From assembly GCF_001511835.1 (NCBI RefSeq), contig NZ_LN997848.1:3438001-3502000 (forward strand): a DNA stretch of 64,000 bases. Direction: 5' to 3'. Position numbers and translations under genes: made by a program. This document shows, piece after piece, positions 7,186 through 18,282 of this stretch (the stretch's first letter is position 1; each line of letters starts with the position of its first letter). The stretch comes from Magnetospirillum sp. XM-1. Its GTDB lineage: Bacteria > Pseudomonadota > Alphaproteobacteria > Rhodospirillales > Magnetospirillaceae. The notes beneath the pieces are model-generated. The model made no database searches, was not told the origin of the DNA, and saw nothing but the letters and a program-made list of their open reading frames with translations.

Positions 7186-9771
7186 TCAGGCCACCGTGAC
7201 ATTCGGACCGCCGACCGGCAAGGCGACCCGGAAAACCGAGCCTTCCCCCGGCACGGATTCCACCCAGATCCGCCCGCCATGGTGTTCGGCGATCTTGCGG
7301 CACGAGGCCAGGCCGATCCCGGTTCCGGGATACTGCTCCTGGCCGACCAGTCGCTGGAAGATCTGGAACAGGCGCGCCTGCCCCGATTCATCGATGCCGA
7401 TGCCGTTGTCGCGGACCGAGACGACCCATTCCTCGCCAACCGCCTCGCAGGTGATGTCCACGTGGGGCGGGCGATCCTCGGCCCTGAACTTGATGGCGTT
7501 GGCGATAAGGTTCTGGAACAGGCGCTCCAGTTCGACGGCGTTGCCATGAACCGCCGGCAAGCCCTTGGCCACCACGACTTCGGCGCCGCTTTCCTGGATC
7601 AACGCCCCCAGACTGGTCACGGCCAATTCGAGGATTTCGTCCAGGGCAACGTTCTCGTCGTCATGGCCGCTGCGCCCGATGCGCGAATATTCGAGCAGGT
7701 CGGTGATCAGGCGGTCCATGCGCTTGGCCCCGTCCACCGCGAATCCGATGAATTCACGGCAATCGTGGTCGAGACCGTCGCCCAGGCGGCGCTGCAGCAG
7801 GGTGATGTAGGAGCTGATCATGCGCAACGGCTGGCGCAGGTCGTGGGACGCCACATAGGCGAAGTGCTCCAGCTCGGCGTTGGAGCGCTTCAGTTCCTTC
7901 TCGATCGACAAACGGGCGGAGATGTCCTGGGCCACGCCCAGGAAACCGCTGAGTTCGCCGGAATCGTCGTACAGCGCGGTCACGGTCAGCAGGACGCGGA
8001 ACCGGCCGCCATCCTTCCTGATATAGGTCCATTCGCCGCTGTCGGGCTTGCCGGTGGCCAGGATCCTGGCGACGAAGCATTCGAACCCCGCCTCGACCGG
8101 CCGGCCAAGCTCTTCGCCGAGCTGAGCGGCGCGGCGCCTGACCTCGCCCGGATCATGGAAGACGGCCGGCGAGGTCTTGCCGATCATCTCGTCGGCGCCA
8201 TAGCCCAGCCAGCGCTCGGCGGTGGGATTGAACAGCAAGATGGTCCCGTCGACGCTGGTGGCGATGATGGAGGACCCCGCCCCATCCAGCACGGCGCGGC
8301 GAAAGGCCAGCAGCGAGCGGACCTCACGCTCGGCCTGCCGCCGGGCGGTCACGTCATGGACGATGGAATAGAGCAAATGGCGGCCGGTCACCTCGACCGG
8401 GCCAGACCACACCTCCACGTCGCGTATCTCGCCCGAGGCCAGGCGATGACGGAAGTCGAAATGATCGCGAAGCTCGGCCTTGGCCTTGCGCATCTCCTCG
8501 GCGACCGCCGCCTTGTCCAGGGTGTTGATCTCCGAGACGCGCATGGAGACCAGTTGTTCGTGGGACCAGCCGTAATAGGCCTCGGCGGCGCGGTTGGCGT
8601 CGATGATCCGCCCGTCGGCGGGATCGATCAGCATCTCCACCGCCCTGCAGCCGCGGAACAGCGCGTGGTAAAGCGCCTCGCGCTCCCTGAGCGCCGTTTC
8701 GGCGGCCGCCACCTTGGCCTGCAGCGCGTTGAAGGCGCCGATCATCCGACCGACCTCGTCGATGCGGGTCACCTCCAGCGCTTCCAAAGGGAGGCTGCCG
8801 TCGACCATGGCCTGGATGCGGCCGGTGGCGCGATGCAACGGCGACAGGGCGGTGCGCAGCACCAGCCACAGCAGCCCGAGCGACACCAGCCCCAACCCGG
8901 CCAGGGCCGCCACCAGACGGCTCTTGATGTCCGCCACCGGCTCGAAGGCCTCGGTCGTGGGGAGCCTCGCCACCAGCACCCACCCGGTCGAGCCGATCCG
9001 ACGCGCCGCGGTCAGCTCCTCGGTCCCGGCAGAGCTTACGGTGACCCCAGCCCCCTCGTAGCCGTCAATATAGCGGTCCAGCATTCGGTTGACGCCACGC
9101 GGCGGCAGGGGCGTGAATATGCGTTCCTTGTTGGTGGAAACGACGATGAGCCCCGATTTCGGGGACACCATGTAAAGTCCGCCGGTGGCGCCCACTTGCT
9201 GCTCCACCAGACGGCCGAGGAAGTTGCTCTGGGTCAGGGTGGCGGTTCCCACCAGCGCGCCGACGATCTTCTGGCCATCTCTGACGGCCACGGCCATGGC
9301 GACGGCCGGTTGCCCGAGGGCGGGGTCGAAATAGGGCTCGCTCAGCATGAAGCGGCCGTTCTCGATCACCGAATCGATGCCCTTCAGCCGGGCGAGGTTG
9401 CTGCCCAACCGCCCCAGGGCGGGGGACTCGGCCCGCACCACGCCGTGATGGTCGAGAAGAACCAGTCCGCCGGCGAAAAATCCCCTGATGCCGGTACGGT
9501 TGTCGAGAAAGGTGGTCAGGGCAGCCGGATCGCTCCAACCGGCGGCGAACGCCAGTCCCGCCACCCGCTCCATGGCGTCGATCTGCAGCTTGATCTTCTG
9601 ATCCAGCTCCTCGGCCAATCCGCCGACGAAGGCGATCTGCTGGCGCGCCAGAAGGTTTTCGACGTCGCGCTGCAGCGAACCGGCAAGCACCACGGCGATG
9701 ACTGCGCCGACCGCAAGAAACGAAAGAAGAAAAAGGGTGAGAATCCGAATCCGTAACGACCTGAAGTCCAC
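7186..9771 (-). CDS. Membrane sensor histidine kinase (Cache - HAMP - PAS - PAS - HisKA - HATPase)
   Basis: The 861-residue protein has a transmembrane helix at about 10-30, a periplasmic Cache-like sensor (35-280), a second helix (285-306), HAMP (308-360), two PAS domains (about 365-480 and 485-620), HisKA with His643 (ASHDLRQPLRM) and an HATPase domain (N box NLIANAIKF, G1 DNGIG). The start codon is GTG, preceded by GGGAGG. The phytochrome-kinase-like dimerisation box and the Rcp1-type receiver immediately downstream suggest a pair. The ligand is unknown; Cache domains usually bind small organic molecules outside the cytoplasm. Confidence 0.9.
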   Translation of the reverse strand: MDFRSLRIRILTLFLLSFLAVGAVIAVVLAGSLQRDVENLLARQQIAFVGGLAEELDQKIKLQIDAMERVAGLAFAAGWSDPAALTTFLDNRTGIRGFFAGGLVLLDHHGVVRAESPALGRLGSNLARLKGIDSVIENGRFMLSEPYFDPALGQPAVAMAVAVRDGQKIVGALVGTATLTQSNFLGRLVEQQVGATGGLYMVSPKSGLIVVSTNKERIFTPLPPRGVNRMLDRYIDGYEGAGVTVSSAGTEELTAARRIGSTGWVLVARLPTTEAFEPVADIKSRLVAALAGLGLVSLGLLWLVLRTALSPLHRATGRIQAMVDGSLPLEALEVTRIDEVGRMIGAFNALQAKVAAAETALREREALYHALFRGCRAVEMLIDPADGRIIDANRAAEAYYGWSHEQLVSMRVSEINTLDKAAVAEEMRKAKAELRDHFDFRHRLASGEIRDVEVWSGPVEVTGRHLLYSIVHDVTARRQAEREVRSLLAFRRAVLDGAGSSIIATSVDGTILLFNPTAERWLGYGADEMIGKTSPAVFHDPGEVRRRAAQLGEELGRPVEAGFECFVARILATGKPDSGEWTYIRKDGGRFRVLLTVTALYDDSGELSGFLGVAQDISARLSIEKELKRSNAELEHFAYVASHDLRQPLRMISSYITLLQRRLGDGLDHDCREFIGFAVDGAKRMDRLITDLLEYSRIGRSGHDDENVALDEILELAVTSLGALIQESGAEVVVAKGLPAVHGNAVELERLFQNLIANAIKFRAEDRPPHVDITCEAVGEEWVVSVRDNGIGIDESGQARLFQIFQRLVGQEQYPGTGIGLASCRKIAEHHGGRIWVESVPGEGSVFRVALPVGGPNVTVA

Positions 9772-9808
9772 GCTGCCTCCCGCCCCCAGACCCCGAGACA
9801 GGATAGGG

Positions 9809-11860
9809 CTAATCCCGAACCGTTCTCAAGAACTGTTCCACTTCCGTCTCCAGGCTGGACACCACGTCGGCAAGCGCCCTGGCGCTCCAGATGACCCGCA
9901 CCGTTCCGGCGCAGGCCATGGCCGAGGATCGGGACATCTCGGCAACGCTGCCCGATACGGCGGCCGCCTCCACCGCCACCTGTCCGATATTGCCCGAGAT
10001 GTCGCGGGTGGTCGCCTCCTGCTCCTGCACCGCGCCGGCGATGGCCGACGAGACCTGATCGATGGAGCGGATGGTTTCCACCACGCCGGCGATGCTGCCG
10101 GTCATGTCACGGGTGGAATCCTGGATGGCCGCCACCTGGGTGGTGATGTCGTCGGTAGCCCTGGCCGTCTGGTTGGCCAGGTTCTTGACCTCGTTGGCCA
10201 CCACGGCGAAGCCCTTGCCCGCCTCGCCGGCCCGCGCCGCCTCGATGGTGGCGTTCAAGGCCAGCAGATTGGTCTGGGCGGCAATGTCGCTGATCATCTT
10301 GACGATCTCGCCGATGGACTGAACCGCCTGGGACAGGTCATTCATCTGGCGGGTGGTTTCGCTGACGTCGTCGACGGCACGCCGCGCGATATGGCTGGCG
10401 TGTCCCACCTGCTGGGCGATCTCGTTGACCGATATGGTCATTTGCCGGGTGGCCTCGGAGACGACGTCGGCGCGTTCCGTGGTCTGCTTGGAGGCCTCGG
10501 CCACGTCGAGGGACCGGCCACCGCTGGTTTCCGAGCGCTTGGCCATGATCTGGGCGGTCCCCCGGATGCCGGCGGTCGAGCGCCCCACTTCGGCCACCTT
10601 GGCCTTGACGGTGGCCTCGAAATGGTCGGCCAGATCATGCAGCATCTGGCGGCGGTTGATGGCGGCCTGATGCTCCGCCTCGGCCCGCTCGGCCTCGAGG
10701 CGCTGGCGGGCCTCGCTGTGTTCGCGGAACACCTGGGTGGCCCGCGCCATCTCGGCGATCTCGTCGGCATACTCGGTACCGTCCAGACGGACGTTGAGGT
10801 CGCCGCCCGACAGGCGGGTCATGGCATCGGCCAGCTGGGAGACCGGCCGGACGATGGACCGCACCACCGCCACGATGATCACGCCGGTGAGCGCCAGCAG
10901 CAGCGCCAGCCCGGTTGACATCAGGACCAGCGAGCGGGTGGCCTCGTCCCTGAGGCGCCCGGCCTGGGCATGAATTTCCCGGCCGATATGGTCTTCCACC
11001 GTCTTCAGCGCGTCGATCCGCTTGGTCGAGGCGGCGAACCAGGCGGGCCCGGTAACATCGCCGATGGTGCCGGTGACGGCGCTTTCGACGGCGACAGTGC
11101 GCATGCGCGTCACCGGCTCCTCGATCTCGGGCGACAGGGCCGCCTTCAGCGCGGCGACGGCCTCGGCCGAGGCGTAACGCAGGAACACCGCGAAGGAGGA
11201 ACGCTGTTCCGCCCCCAGTTCCAGATAGCGCCGGTACAAGACCGGCTCGAACTTGCCCGACGCGAATCCGCCCGCCCCGGTGGCGCGCTCAAGACCCGCG
11301 CTTTCCTTGGCGTCGGTCAGCGCCACGTAGGACGAGATCAGCTTGGCGGTCTCCACGTCGGGGCTGACGATTCCGACCCGGGCGACGGCGGCGATCAGGC
11401 GGCGGATCGCCTCGGTATAGGCGCCCACAGCCTCGGGCACCTTGGGTTCCAGCCGGTCCACCCGGCCCCGCAGGTCGGGCAGGCGGCGCAGCGCGTCGCG
11501 CATACCCTCCACGGTGCCGGACCCCAGCGCCTCGGCGGTGGCGGCTTCCAGGCCGCCCAGTCCCGCCTCCAGTTCGGCGATCTTCCCGTCGGATGCCTTG
11601 CGCCGGTCCGCCAGTTCGGCGGCGAACTGGGTTCCCTTGCTACCCAGGAACAGGGCGGACGACCCGCGCTCGCGCTGCAGTTCATGGACCACCCCGTTGG
11701 CCTTCACCGCCACGTCGGCCAATCCGGTGAGAACCTTGCCGCGCCCGGCGGCAGCCATGTCCTGGCGAACCAGCCAGAAGGACAGCACGATCAGGGCGGC
11801 GATCACCGGCAGGATGCCGAAGGCGATACGGCCGCCGATACGGGAATTGCGGAGAGTCAC
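9809..11860 (-). CDS. Methyl-accepting chemotaxis protein with NIT sensor domain
   Basis: The 683-residue chemoreceptor has a transmembrane helix at 12-31, a long periplasmic helical region with the NIT (nitrate/nitrite-sensing) signature [16 protein letters not shown] at 61-76, a second helix at 311-333, HAMP (about 334-386), and the MCP signalling domain with its conserved tip ([20 protein letters not shown] at 526-545). NIT domains are proposed to respond to nitrate or nitrite, which fits the nap operon at the other end of the window, but the link is inference. The start is GTG, preceded by an AAGGG box. The C-terminus has no CheR-tether pentapeptide. Confidence 0.92.
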   Translation of the reverse strand: MTLRNSRIGGRIAFGILPVIAALIVLSFWLVRQDMAAAGRGKVLTGLADVAVKANGVVHELQRERGSSALFLGSKGTQFAAELADRRKASDGKIAELEAGLGGLEAATAEALGSGTVEGMRDALRRLPDLRGRVDRLEPKVPEAVGAYTEAIRRLIAAVARVGIVSPDVETAKLISSYVALTDAKESAGLERATGAGGFASGKFEPVLYRRYLELGAEQRSSFAVFLRYASAEAVAALKAALSPEIEEPVTRMRTVAVESAVTGTIGDVTGPAWFAASTKRIDALKTVEDHIGREIHAQAGRLRDEATRSLVLMSTGLALLLALTGVIIVAVVRSIVRPVSQLADAMTRLSGGDLNVRLDGTEYADEIAEMARATQVFREHSEARQRLEAERAEAEHQAAINRRQMLHDLADHFEATVKAKVAEVGRSTAGIRGTAQIMAKRSETSGGRSLDVAEASKQTTERADVVSEATRQMTISVNEIAQQVGHASHIARRAVDDVSETTRQMNDLSQAVQSIGEIVKMISDIAAQTNLLALNATIEAARAGEAGKGFAVVANEVKNLANQTARATDDITTQVAAIQDSTRDMTGSIAGVVETIRSIDQVSSAIAGAVQEQEATTRDISGNIGQVAVEAAAVSGSVAEMSRSSAMACAGTVRVIWSARALADVVSSLETEVEQFLRTVRD

Positions 11861-12039
11861 GGTACCCTTTTCCCCCTCGGTCCTCAGATAAGTATTTTCA
11901 CCGCATATTTATCACATTTCGTTTCAGGCGGCCTATGCGCATTCGAGAATGCAGCCACCCGACATGAAGAATTCGTGACACCGATGTCCTGCGGGTCACA
12001 GTCCCGCCGCGAAGTGCTAGAAAAGGGGCGCCCAACGCC

Positions 12040-12852
12040 ATGGCCCGCCCGATGACCCAGCCCTCTTCATCCGCTCCCCACCGTCTTTCCGTCCAGGTTC
12101 TGCTGCTGGGAGAGCGGCTCGACATCAAGCGCCTGGAGGAAGGCGTGGTGCTGGCCACCGCGCCGCTCATCATCCGCGCCGGCCGCGAGGGATTCGCCGT
12201 GCTGTTCCGCTATGGCGTGGCGGTCCTGATCAATCTGGACCCCATGGAGGAGGCGGTGTTCCTCGCCTCGCTGGGCAAGCTGGTGGCCGATCCCCTGCCC
12301 GTCCAGGGCCGGGAATCCGCCCAGGTGCAGATCGAGCCCGATGGCGACGACAAGGTGGACCCGTCGGGAACGGTGTTCCTGGCCGATACCAGCCCCCAGC
12401 GCCTGCAACTGGTGGCCGAGGTCCTGGCCCGCGATCTGGTTCTCAGCCACTACGAGACGCGCATCGCCAAGGTGTTCGACGCCATCGAGCCCCTGGCGGT
12501 ATCGCTCAGCAAGGGAGCGCTGCGCAAGCTGAAGACCAAGGAATTGCTCGCCCAGATCGGCGAGGTGCTGCTGGCCGAGCACCGCATGGTCGGGCGCGTC
12601 GAACTGCTTGAAAGCCCCGAGGTCCTGTGGGTCAGGCCGGAACTGGAACGCCTGTTCATCCGGCTGGAGCGCGAATACGACCTGTCGGGCCGCAACCGGG
12701 CCCTGGACCGCAAGCTGGAGGTGATCTCCGACACCGCCGAGACGCTGCTCGACCTGATTCAGACCCGTTCGTCCATGAAGGTGGAATGGTACATTGTCGG
12801 CCTGATCGTCTTCGAGATCCTCATTTCCATCTACGAGATGGTCCGGGGGTAG
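12040..12852 (+). CDS. RMD1/YagE family (DUF155) protein
   Basis: The 270-residue protein matches the RMD1/DUF155 family of eukaryotes and bacteria. It has an N-terminal beta-rich domain (FAVLFRYGVAVLINL), a central helical domain containing LSHYETRIAKVFD, and one C-terminal transmembrane helix (about 250-266, YIVGLIVFEILISIYEM). Yeast and human relatives are mitochondrial proteins; the biochemical role in bacteria is not established. Upstream AAGGGGC supports ATG 12040; ATG 12052 is an alternative. It is transcribed divergently from the NIT chemoreceptor. Confidence 0.8.
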   Translation: MARPMTQPSSSAPHRLSVQVLLLGERLDIKRLEEGVVLATAPLIIRAGREGFAVLFRYGVAVLINLDPMEEAVFLASLGKLVADPLPVQGRESAQVQIEPDGDDKVDPSGTVFLADTSPQRLQLVAEVLARDLVLSHYETRIAKVFDAIEPLAVSLSKGALRKLKTKELLAQIGEVLLAEHRMVGRVELLESPEVLWVRPELERLFIRLEREYDLSGRNRALDRKLEVISDTAETLLDLIQTRSSMKVEWYIVGLIVFEILISIYEMVRG

Positions 12853-12865
12853 ATAAACAGCCCCC

Positions 12866-13636
12866 TCAGCTCTCCAGCTGGTGATAGACCGCCTTGGCCA
12901 TGTCCATCAGCCGCTCGCGGTCCACGTCGCCGGACAGGGCGTAGCCCAGCGGCCCGTCCAGCCAGTAGAAGGCCTCGACCCTTCCTTGCGCCGCGAAGCG
13001 GAAGGCGGTCTCGGTGCCTTCGGTGTTGCGCCGCAGGTAAAGGGTCACCCGGCGGCCGTCGGAATTCTCGTACATGAACTGGGCGGCGGGGCCCGACGAA
13101 GCGGGCAGCAGCCGCCCGCCCACCAGGGAGAAGCCGGCGGCCGACAGATCGGGAACCTTCAGCTCCGCCCCCAGCCGCTTGGACAGCCAGGCGACCAGAT
13201 GGGCGCGCTCGCCCGCCGCCACCTCGACGGGGTGGCGGATCTCGGCGGCAAAGACCACATGGGCCGACAGGGCCTCGGCAGCGACCATGGCGCCGGGCGT
13301 CGCGGCCGGCCCGCCGGTTCCGCCGCGCAGCCACCAGCCCCCCGCCCCGCCGGCCAGGACCAGCAGCACCATGGCGGCAACGCGCAGCAAGGGCCCCAGC
13401 CAGCGTGCACGCGCCCCGGCCTTGACCGCCGCCACGCCGAGGCGGTCGGGCACGGTCTCGTCCAGCACCGGGTCGAACAGCCGGTGCAGGCCGTCCACCT
13501 GCTCGCGCCATTGCCGCACCCGCTCGGCGTCGCGGGGATTGGCCGCCAGCCACGCCTCGACCTCGTCCACCCTGCCGGGGTCGAGGAAGCCGTCCACATA
13601 GGACAGCAGGTCGTCGTCGGAGACCGGGATACTCAT
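12866..13636 (-). CDS. Membrane anti-sigma factor
   Basis: The 256-residue protein has the N-terminal helical anti-sigma region seen with alphaproteobacterial ECF sigma factors (DDDLLSYVDGFLDPGRVDEV, then ANPRDAERVRQWREQ). One transmembrane helix lies at about 81-103 and the rest is periplasmic. The zinc-binding H-x3-C-x2-C of ZAS anti-sigmas is absent. It overlaps the sigma gene by 4 nt (ATGA), the classic arrangement for a cognate pair. The periplasmic part probably senses stress and releases the sigma factor; the trigger is unknown. Confidence 0.87.
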   Translation of the reverse strand: MSIPVSDDDLLSYVDGFLDPGRVDEVEAWLAANPRDAERVRQWREQVDGLHRLFDPVLDETVPDRLGVAAVKAGARARWLGPLLRVAAMVLLVLAGGAGGWWLRGGTGGPAATPGAMVAAEALSAHVVFAAEIRHPVEVAAGERAHLVAWLSKRLGAELKVPDLSAAGFSLVGGRLLPASSGPAAQFMYENSDGRRVTLYLRRNTEGTETAFRFAAQGRVEAFYWLDGPLGYALSGDVDRERLMDMAKAVYHQLES

Positions 13637-14139
13637 TTCACTCTCCGAATGGCGGCTTCTCCGCCGTGCATGAGCTGGGCGAGGCGATCGCGGCCGCGTT
13701 TCAGGCGCGACATCACCGTGCCCACGGGCACGCCGGTCACCACGGCGACCTCGGCGTAGCTCATGCCCTCCAGCCCCACCAGCAGCACCGTCTCGCGCTG
13801 TTCGGGCGCCAGCTGGGCCAGGGCGGCGGCCATGTCGCGCACCGCCAGACGGTCCATCTGGTTGGGGGCGCTAGCCATCGTGTCCACGGACTCGTCCATG
13901 CCGTTCATATCCGGGCGGACCTTGCGCCGCCGCAACTCGTCGATCCAGACATTGCGCAAGATGGTGAAGAGCCAGGCCCGCAGGTTGCCCTCGCGGCGCC
14001 ACAGGGCCGGACGGGCGAGAGCCCGCTCCAGGCAATCCTGGACCAGGTCGTCCGCCTGGGCGGCATTCCCGGACAGGGCGCGGGCGTAGCGCCGCAGCCC
14101 GGGAATCTCCGCCTCGATCTGGCTCTCCAGCATGGTCAT
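13633..14139 (-). CDS. ECF-family RNA polymerase sigma factor
   Basis: The 168-residue sigma factor consists of region 2 (RYARALSGNAAQADDLVQDC ... NLRAWLFTILRNVWIDELRR) and region 4 (LAPEQRETVLLVGLEGMSYAEVA ... GTVMSRLKRGR), with the short linker typical of ECF proteins. Either ATG 14139 or ATG 14133 could start it; neither has a strong ribosome site, consistent with coupling to the gene upstream (13-nt gap). It is cotranscribed with a secreted protein and the anti-sigma factor. Confidence 0.92.
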   Translation of the reverse strand: MTMLESQIEAEIPGLRRYARALSGNAAQADDLVQDCLERALARPALWRREGNLRAWLFTILRNVWIDELRRRKVRPDMNGMDESVDTMASAPNQMDRLAVRDMAAALAQLAPEQRETVLLVGLEGMSYAEVAVVTGVPVGTVMSRLKRGRDRLAQLMHGGEAAIRRVK

Positions 14140-14152
14140 GAAGGATAGATGG

Positions 14153-14527
14153 CTATGGCTTGGCCGCGTGCCAAATATCCTTGAAGCCCTCGCCGGTGAC
14201 GTCGCCGGGCTTGGAATCCTTCATCCAGGTGTAGAGCGGCTTGCCCTTGTAGGCCCATTGCATGGAGCCGTCCGCCCGCTTGATCACGGTGTAGTCGCCC
14301 TCGGCCATGGCCCCCGACGCGGCCATCAGCGGCGGCCAGTTCTGGGCGCAGGCGTCGACGCAAGCCGACATGCCGGGCGTATCCTTGTCGAAGGTGTAAA
14401 GCGTCATGCCCTTCTCATCGGTCAGGACGGCGCCCAGCGAGGACTGCCCATGCTTGACCGGGGCGGCGAAGGCGGCCGTGCTGGCAAGCAGCGCGGCGGC
14501 GAAGACGGTGAGGCTCTTGATGGTCAT
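14153..14527 (-). CDS. Secreted YxFxxD-repeat protein (lipoprotein-repeat family PF03640-like)
   Basis: The 124-residue protein begins with a Sec signal peptide (MTIKSLTVFAAALLASTAAFA, cleaved near residue 21). The mature part holds two copies of the family motif Y-x-[FWY]-x2-D (LYTFDKD, LYTWMKD) plus ACVDACAQNWPP, whose two cysteines could form a disulfide or ligand. The start at 14527 has GGAGGAAACC just upstream. It is the first gene of the ECF operon, so it may be the main effector or part of the signal-sensing loop. The family function is unknown; some relatives sit near cytochromes. Confidence 0.85.
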   Translation of the reverse strand: MTIKSLTVFAAALLASTAAFAAPVKHGQSSLGAVLTDEKGMTLYTFDKDTPGMSACVDACAQNWPPLMAASGAMAEGDYTVIKRADGSMQWAYKGKPLYTWMKDSKPGDVTGEGFKDIWHAAKP

Positions 14528-14568
14528 GGTTTCCTCCAGGTACGGCCCCGCATGGGCCATCAATGAGG

Positions 14569-14594
14569 AAACGGACGAAGGCCGGGATTATTCC
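14569..14594 (-). promoter_or_regulatory. Candidate ECF sigma promoter of the sigma/anti-sigma operon
   Basis: Read leftward, GGAAT (14594-14590) is followed after 16 nt by CGTTT (14573-14569), about 40 nt before the first start codon. The layout resembles ECF promoters (GGAA-type -35, CGTT-type -10) and would make the operon self-activating. It rests on a visual match only. Confidence 0.45.
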
Positions 14595-14618
14595 CTGGAG
14601 GAGAAAACTTTTTATTTC

Positions 14619-14729
14619 CGTCATCGCCGGGCTTGGCCCGGTGATCCACGCCCATCCGCCAGCCTCACGGTTTCATTGGGCGCGCAAACGGTGCCACGCG
14701 GATGCCCCGATCAAGTCCGGGCATGACGG
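14619..14729. repeat. Dispersed palindromic repeat, family A, copy 1
   Basis: The ends are imperfect inverted repeats, CGTCATCGCCGGGCTTG and TCAAGTCCGGGCATGACG, around a GC-rich core. A second copy lies at 59989-60085. Elements with CGTCATGGCCGGGC ends are widespread intergenic repeats in alphaproteobacteria. It sits in the gap between the ECF operon and the receiver gene. Confidence 0.75.
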
Positions 14730-14745
14730 AGTGGGAAAAGCCCCC

Positions 14746-15153
14746 CTACCCCTTCACCTTCTTCAGCGCCGCCACCAGGGTTTCGCGGGTGAAGGGCTTG
14801 GCGATATAGCCGTCCACGCCCTTGGTCCGGGCGACGCGCACATCGTCCAGGTCGGTCTTCGAGGTCAGCATGATGAACTGAACCTGGGGGTACTTGACCT
14901 TGGCCGCCTCCAGCAGGGCCAGACCATCCACCTCGGGCATGATCCAGTCGCTGATGATGATGTCGGGCATCTGATCGGCGTGTTCCAGCTTGGCCAGGGC
15001 GTCGGCGCCATCGGTGGCAGGCACCACCTTCTTCGCCCCCAGGCCGCGCAGCAGGCTGGCTTCCAACATGCGGGCCGAGGTCATGTCCTCGACCACCATG
15101 AACACCTTGCTGCCCATCCAGGCGGTGAAGTCGGCATCTTCCGGCGCATTCAT
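14746..15153 (-). CDS. CheY-like response regulator
   Basis: The 135-residue receiver has Glu22-Asp23, phospho-acceptor Asp69 (IIISDWIMPEVDG), Thr/Ser in MLTS and the Lys of IAKPF. It is similar to chemotaxis CheY proteins and has no output domain. The start at 15153 (MNAPEDADF) has GGAG 9 nt upstream; longer in-frame starts up to 15288 run into the structured region and are unlikely. No kinase is adjacent. Confidence 0.88.
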   Translation of the reverse strand: MNAPEDADFTAWMGSKVFMVVEDMTSARMLEASLLRGLGAKKVVPATDGADALAKLEHADQMPDIIISDWIMPEVDGLALLEAAKVKYPQVQFIMLTSKTDLDDVRVARTKGVDGYIAKPFTRETLVAALKKVKG

Positions 15154-15223
15154 CAACGGCATCTCCTGCAAACCCCTAATAACTTTAGTATGCCTCCCCG
15201 CCAGTTTCCAGTCCCTGAATTGA

Positions 15224-15366
15224 AAAAGGGCCCCTCGTGGAAAAAATCTGCCGCATGCGCCCCCGCGCAAGCGGCAGATTATTTCCACAATTCAACAGGT
15301 TGGCGGGCCTCCTTATCCAGACGCTTGGGAACCAAGCGTCTGGGGAGGACCACTAGGGGCCCTTTT
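15224..15366. other. Nested inverted-repeat element after ppdK (three-stem structure)
   Basis: Outer arms 15224-15240 and 15350-15366 are 17 nt and pair at 16 positions (AAAAGGGCCCCT / AGGGGCCCTTTT core). Inside are two separate hairpins: 15245-15280, and 15317-15343 with a perfect 12-bp stem (CCAGACGCTTGG) and a GAA loop. The transcript could fold as a three-way junction. The element fills the gap between ppdK and the receiver gene. Confidence 0.7.
15241..15280 (-). terminator. Rho-independent terminator of ppdK
   Basis: Read leftward, AATCTGCCGC/GCGGCAGATT continues, after one mismatch, into an inner TGCGC/GCGCA stem with a GGGG loop, and is followed by a T-run (A-run 15241-15246 on the + strand). 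It is about 100 nt past the ppdK stop. Confidence 0.8.
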
Positions 15367-15376
15367 CCCGTTTTCG

Positions 15377-18061
<2,685 letters not shown>

Positions 18062-18084
18062 GGCCGTTCTCGTCCCCGATCCAG

Positions 18085-18120
18085 AAAAAGGAAAACCCGC
18101 GCCGCCGAGCGCGACGCGGG
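18085..18120 (-). other. Hairpin plus T-rich tract in the ppdK leader
   Basis: Read toward ppdK, CCCGCG...CGCGGG (6 bp with a GC-rich loop) is followed by GTTTTCCTTTTTC, ending about 24 nt before the start codon. No leftward gene lies directly upstream, so it would act within the ppdK leader as an attenuator, or it may protect against antisense transcription. Support is weak. Confidence 0.4.
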
Positions 18121-18225
18121 CTTCATCATGCAACGTCCCAGAGGGATTGAAAATAGGTAGTGCTGCTTTCTACCCCGCCGGCCCGCTCCGGCACTGCCCC
18201 CGGCGCGAGACGGACACAGAGCCGA

Positions 18226-18254
18226 TTGACAGCGGACCGCTTTGCGTCAAAGAT
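18226..18254 (+). promoter_or_regulatory. Possible sigma-70-type promoter for the membrane-TPR gene
   Basis: A perfect TTGACA (18226-18231) is followed after 17 nt by AAAGAT (18249-18254), a poor -10, 28 nt before the ATG at 18283. TTGAC and GTCAA (18246-18250) also form a spaced inverted pair. This is a weak candidate. Confidence 0.3.
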
Positions 18255-18282
18255 TAGATTTTCCCGTAATCGGACGCCAACC

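Noticed and set aside
7279..9756. 825-codon + strand ORF opposite the sensor kinase
   Set aside because: It is a shadow of the kinase frame: no ribosome site, and low-complexity composition.
14619..14729. CRISPR or insertion-sequence remnant
   Set aside because: It is a single imperfect palindrome with no regular spacing, transposase fragment or direct target repeat; it fits a dispersed intergenic repeat better.
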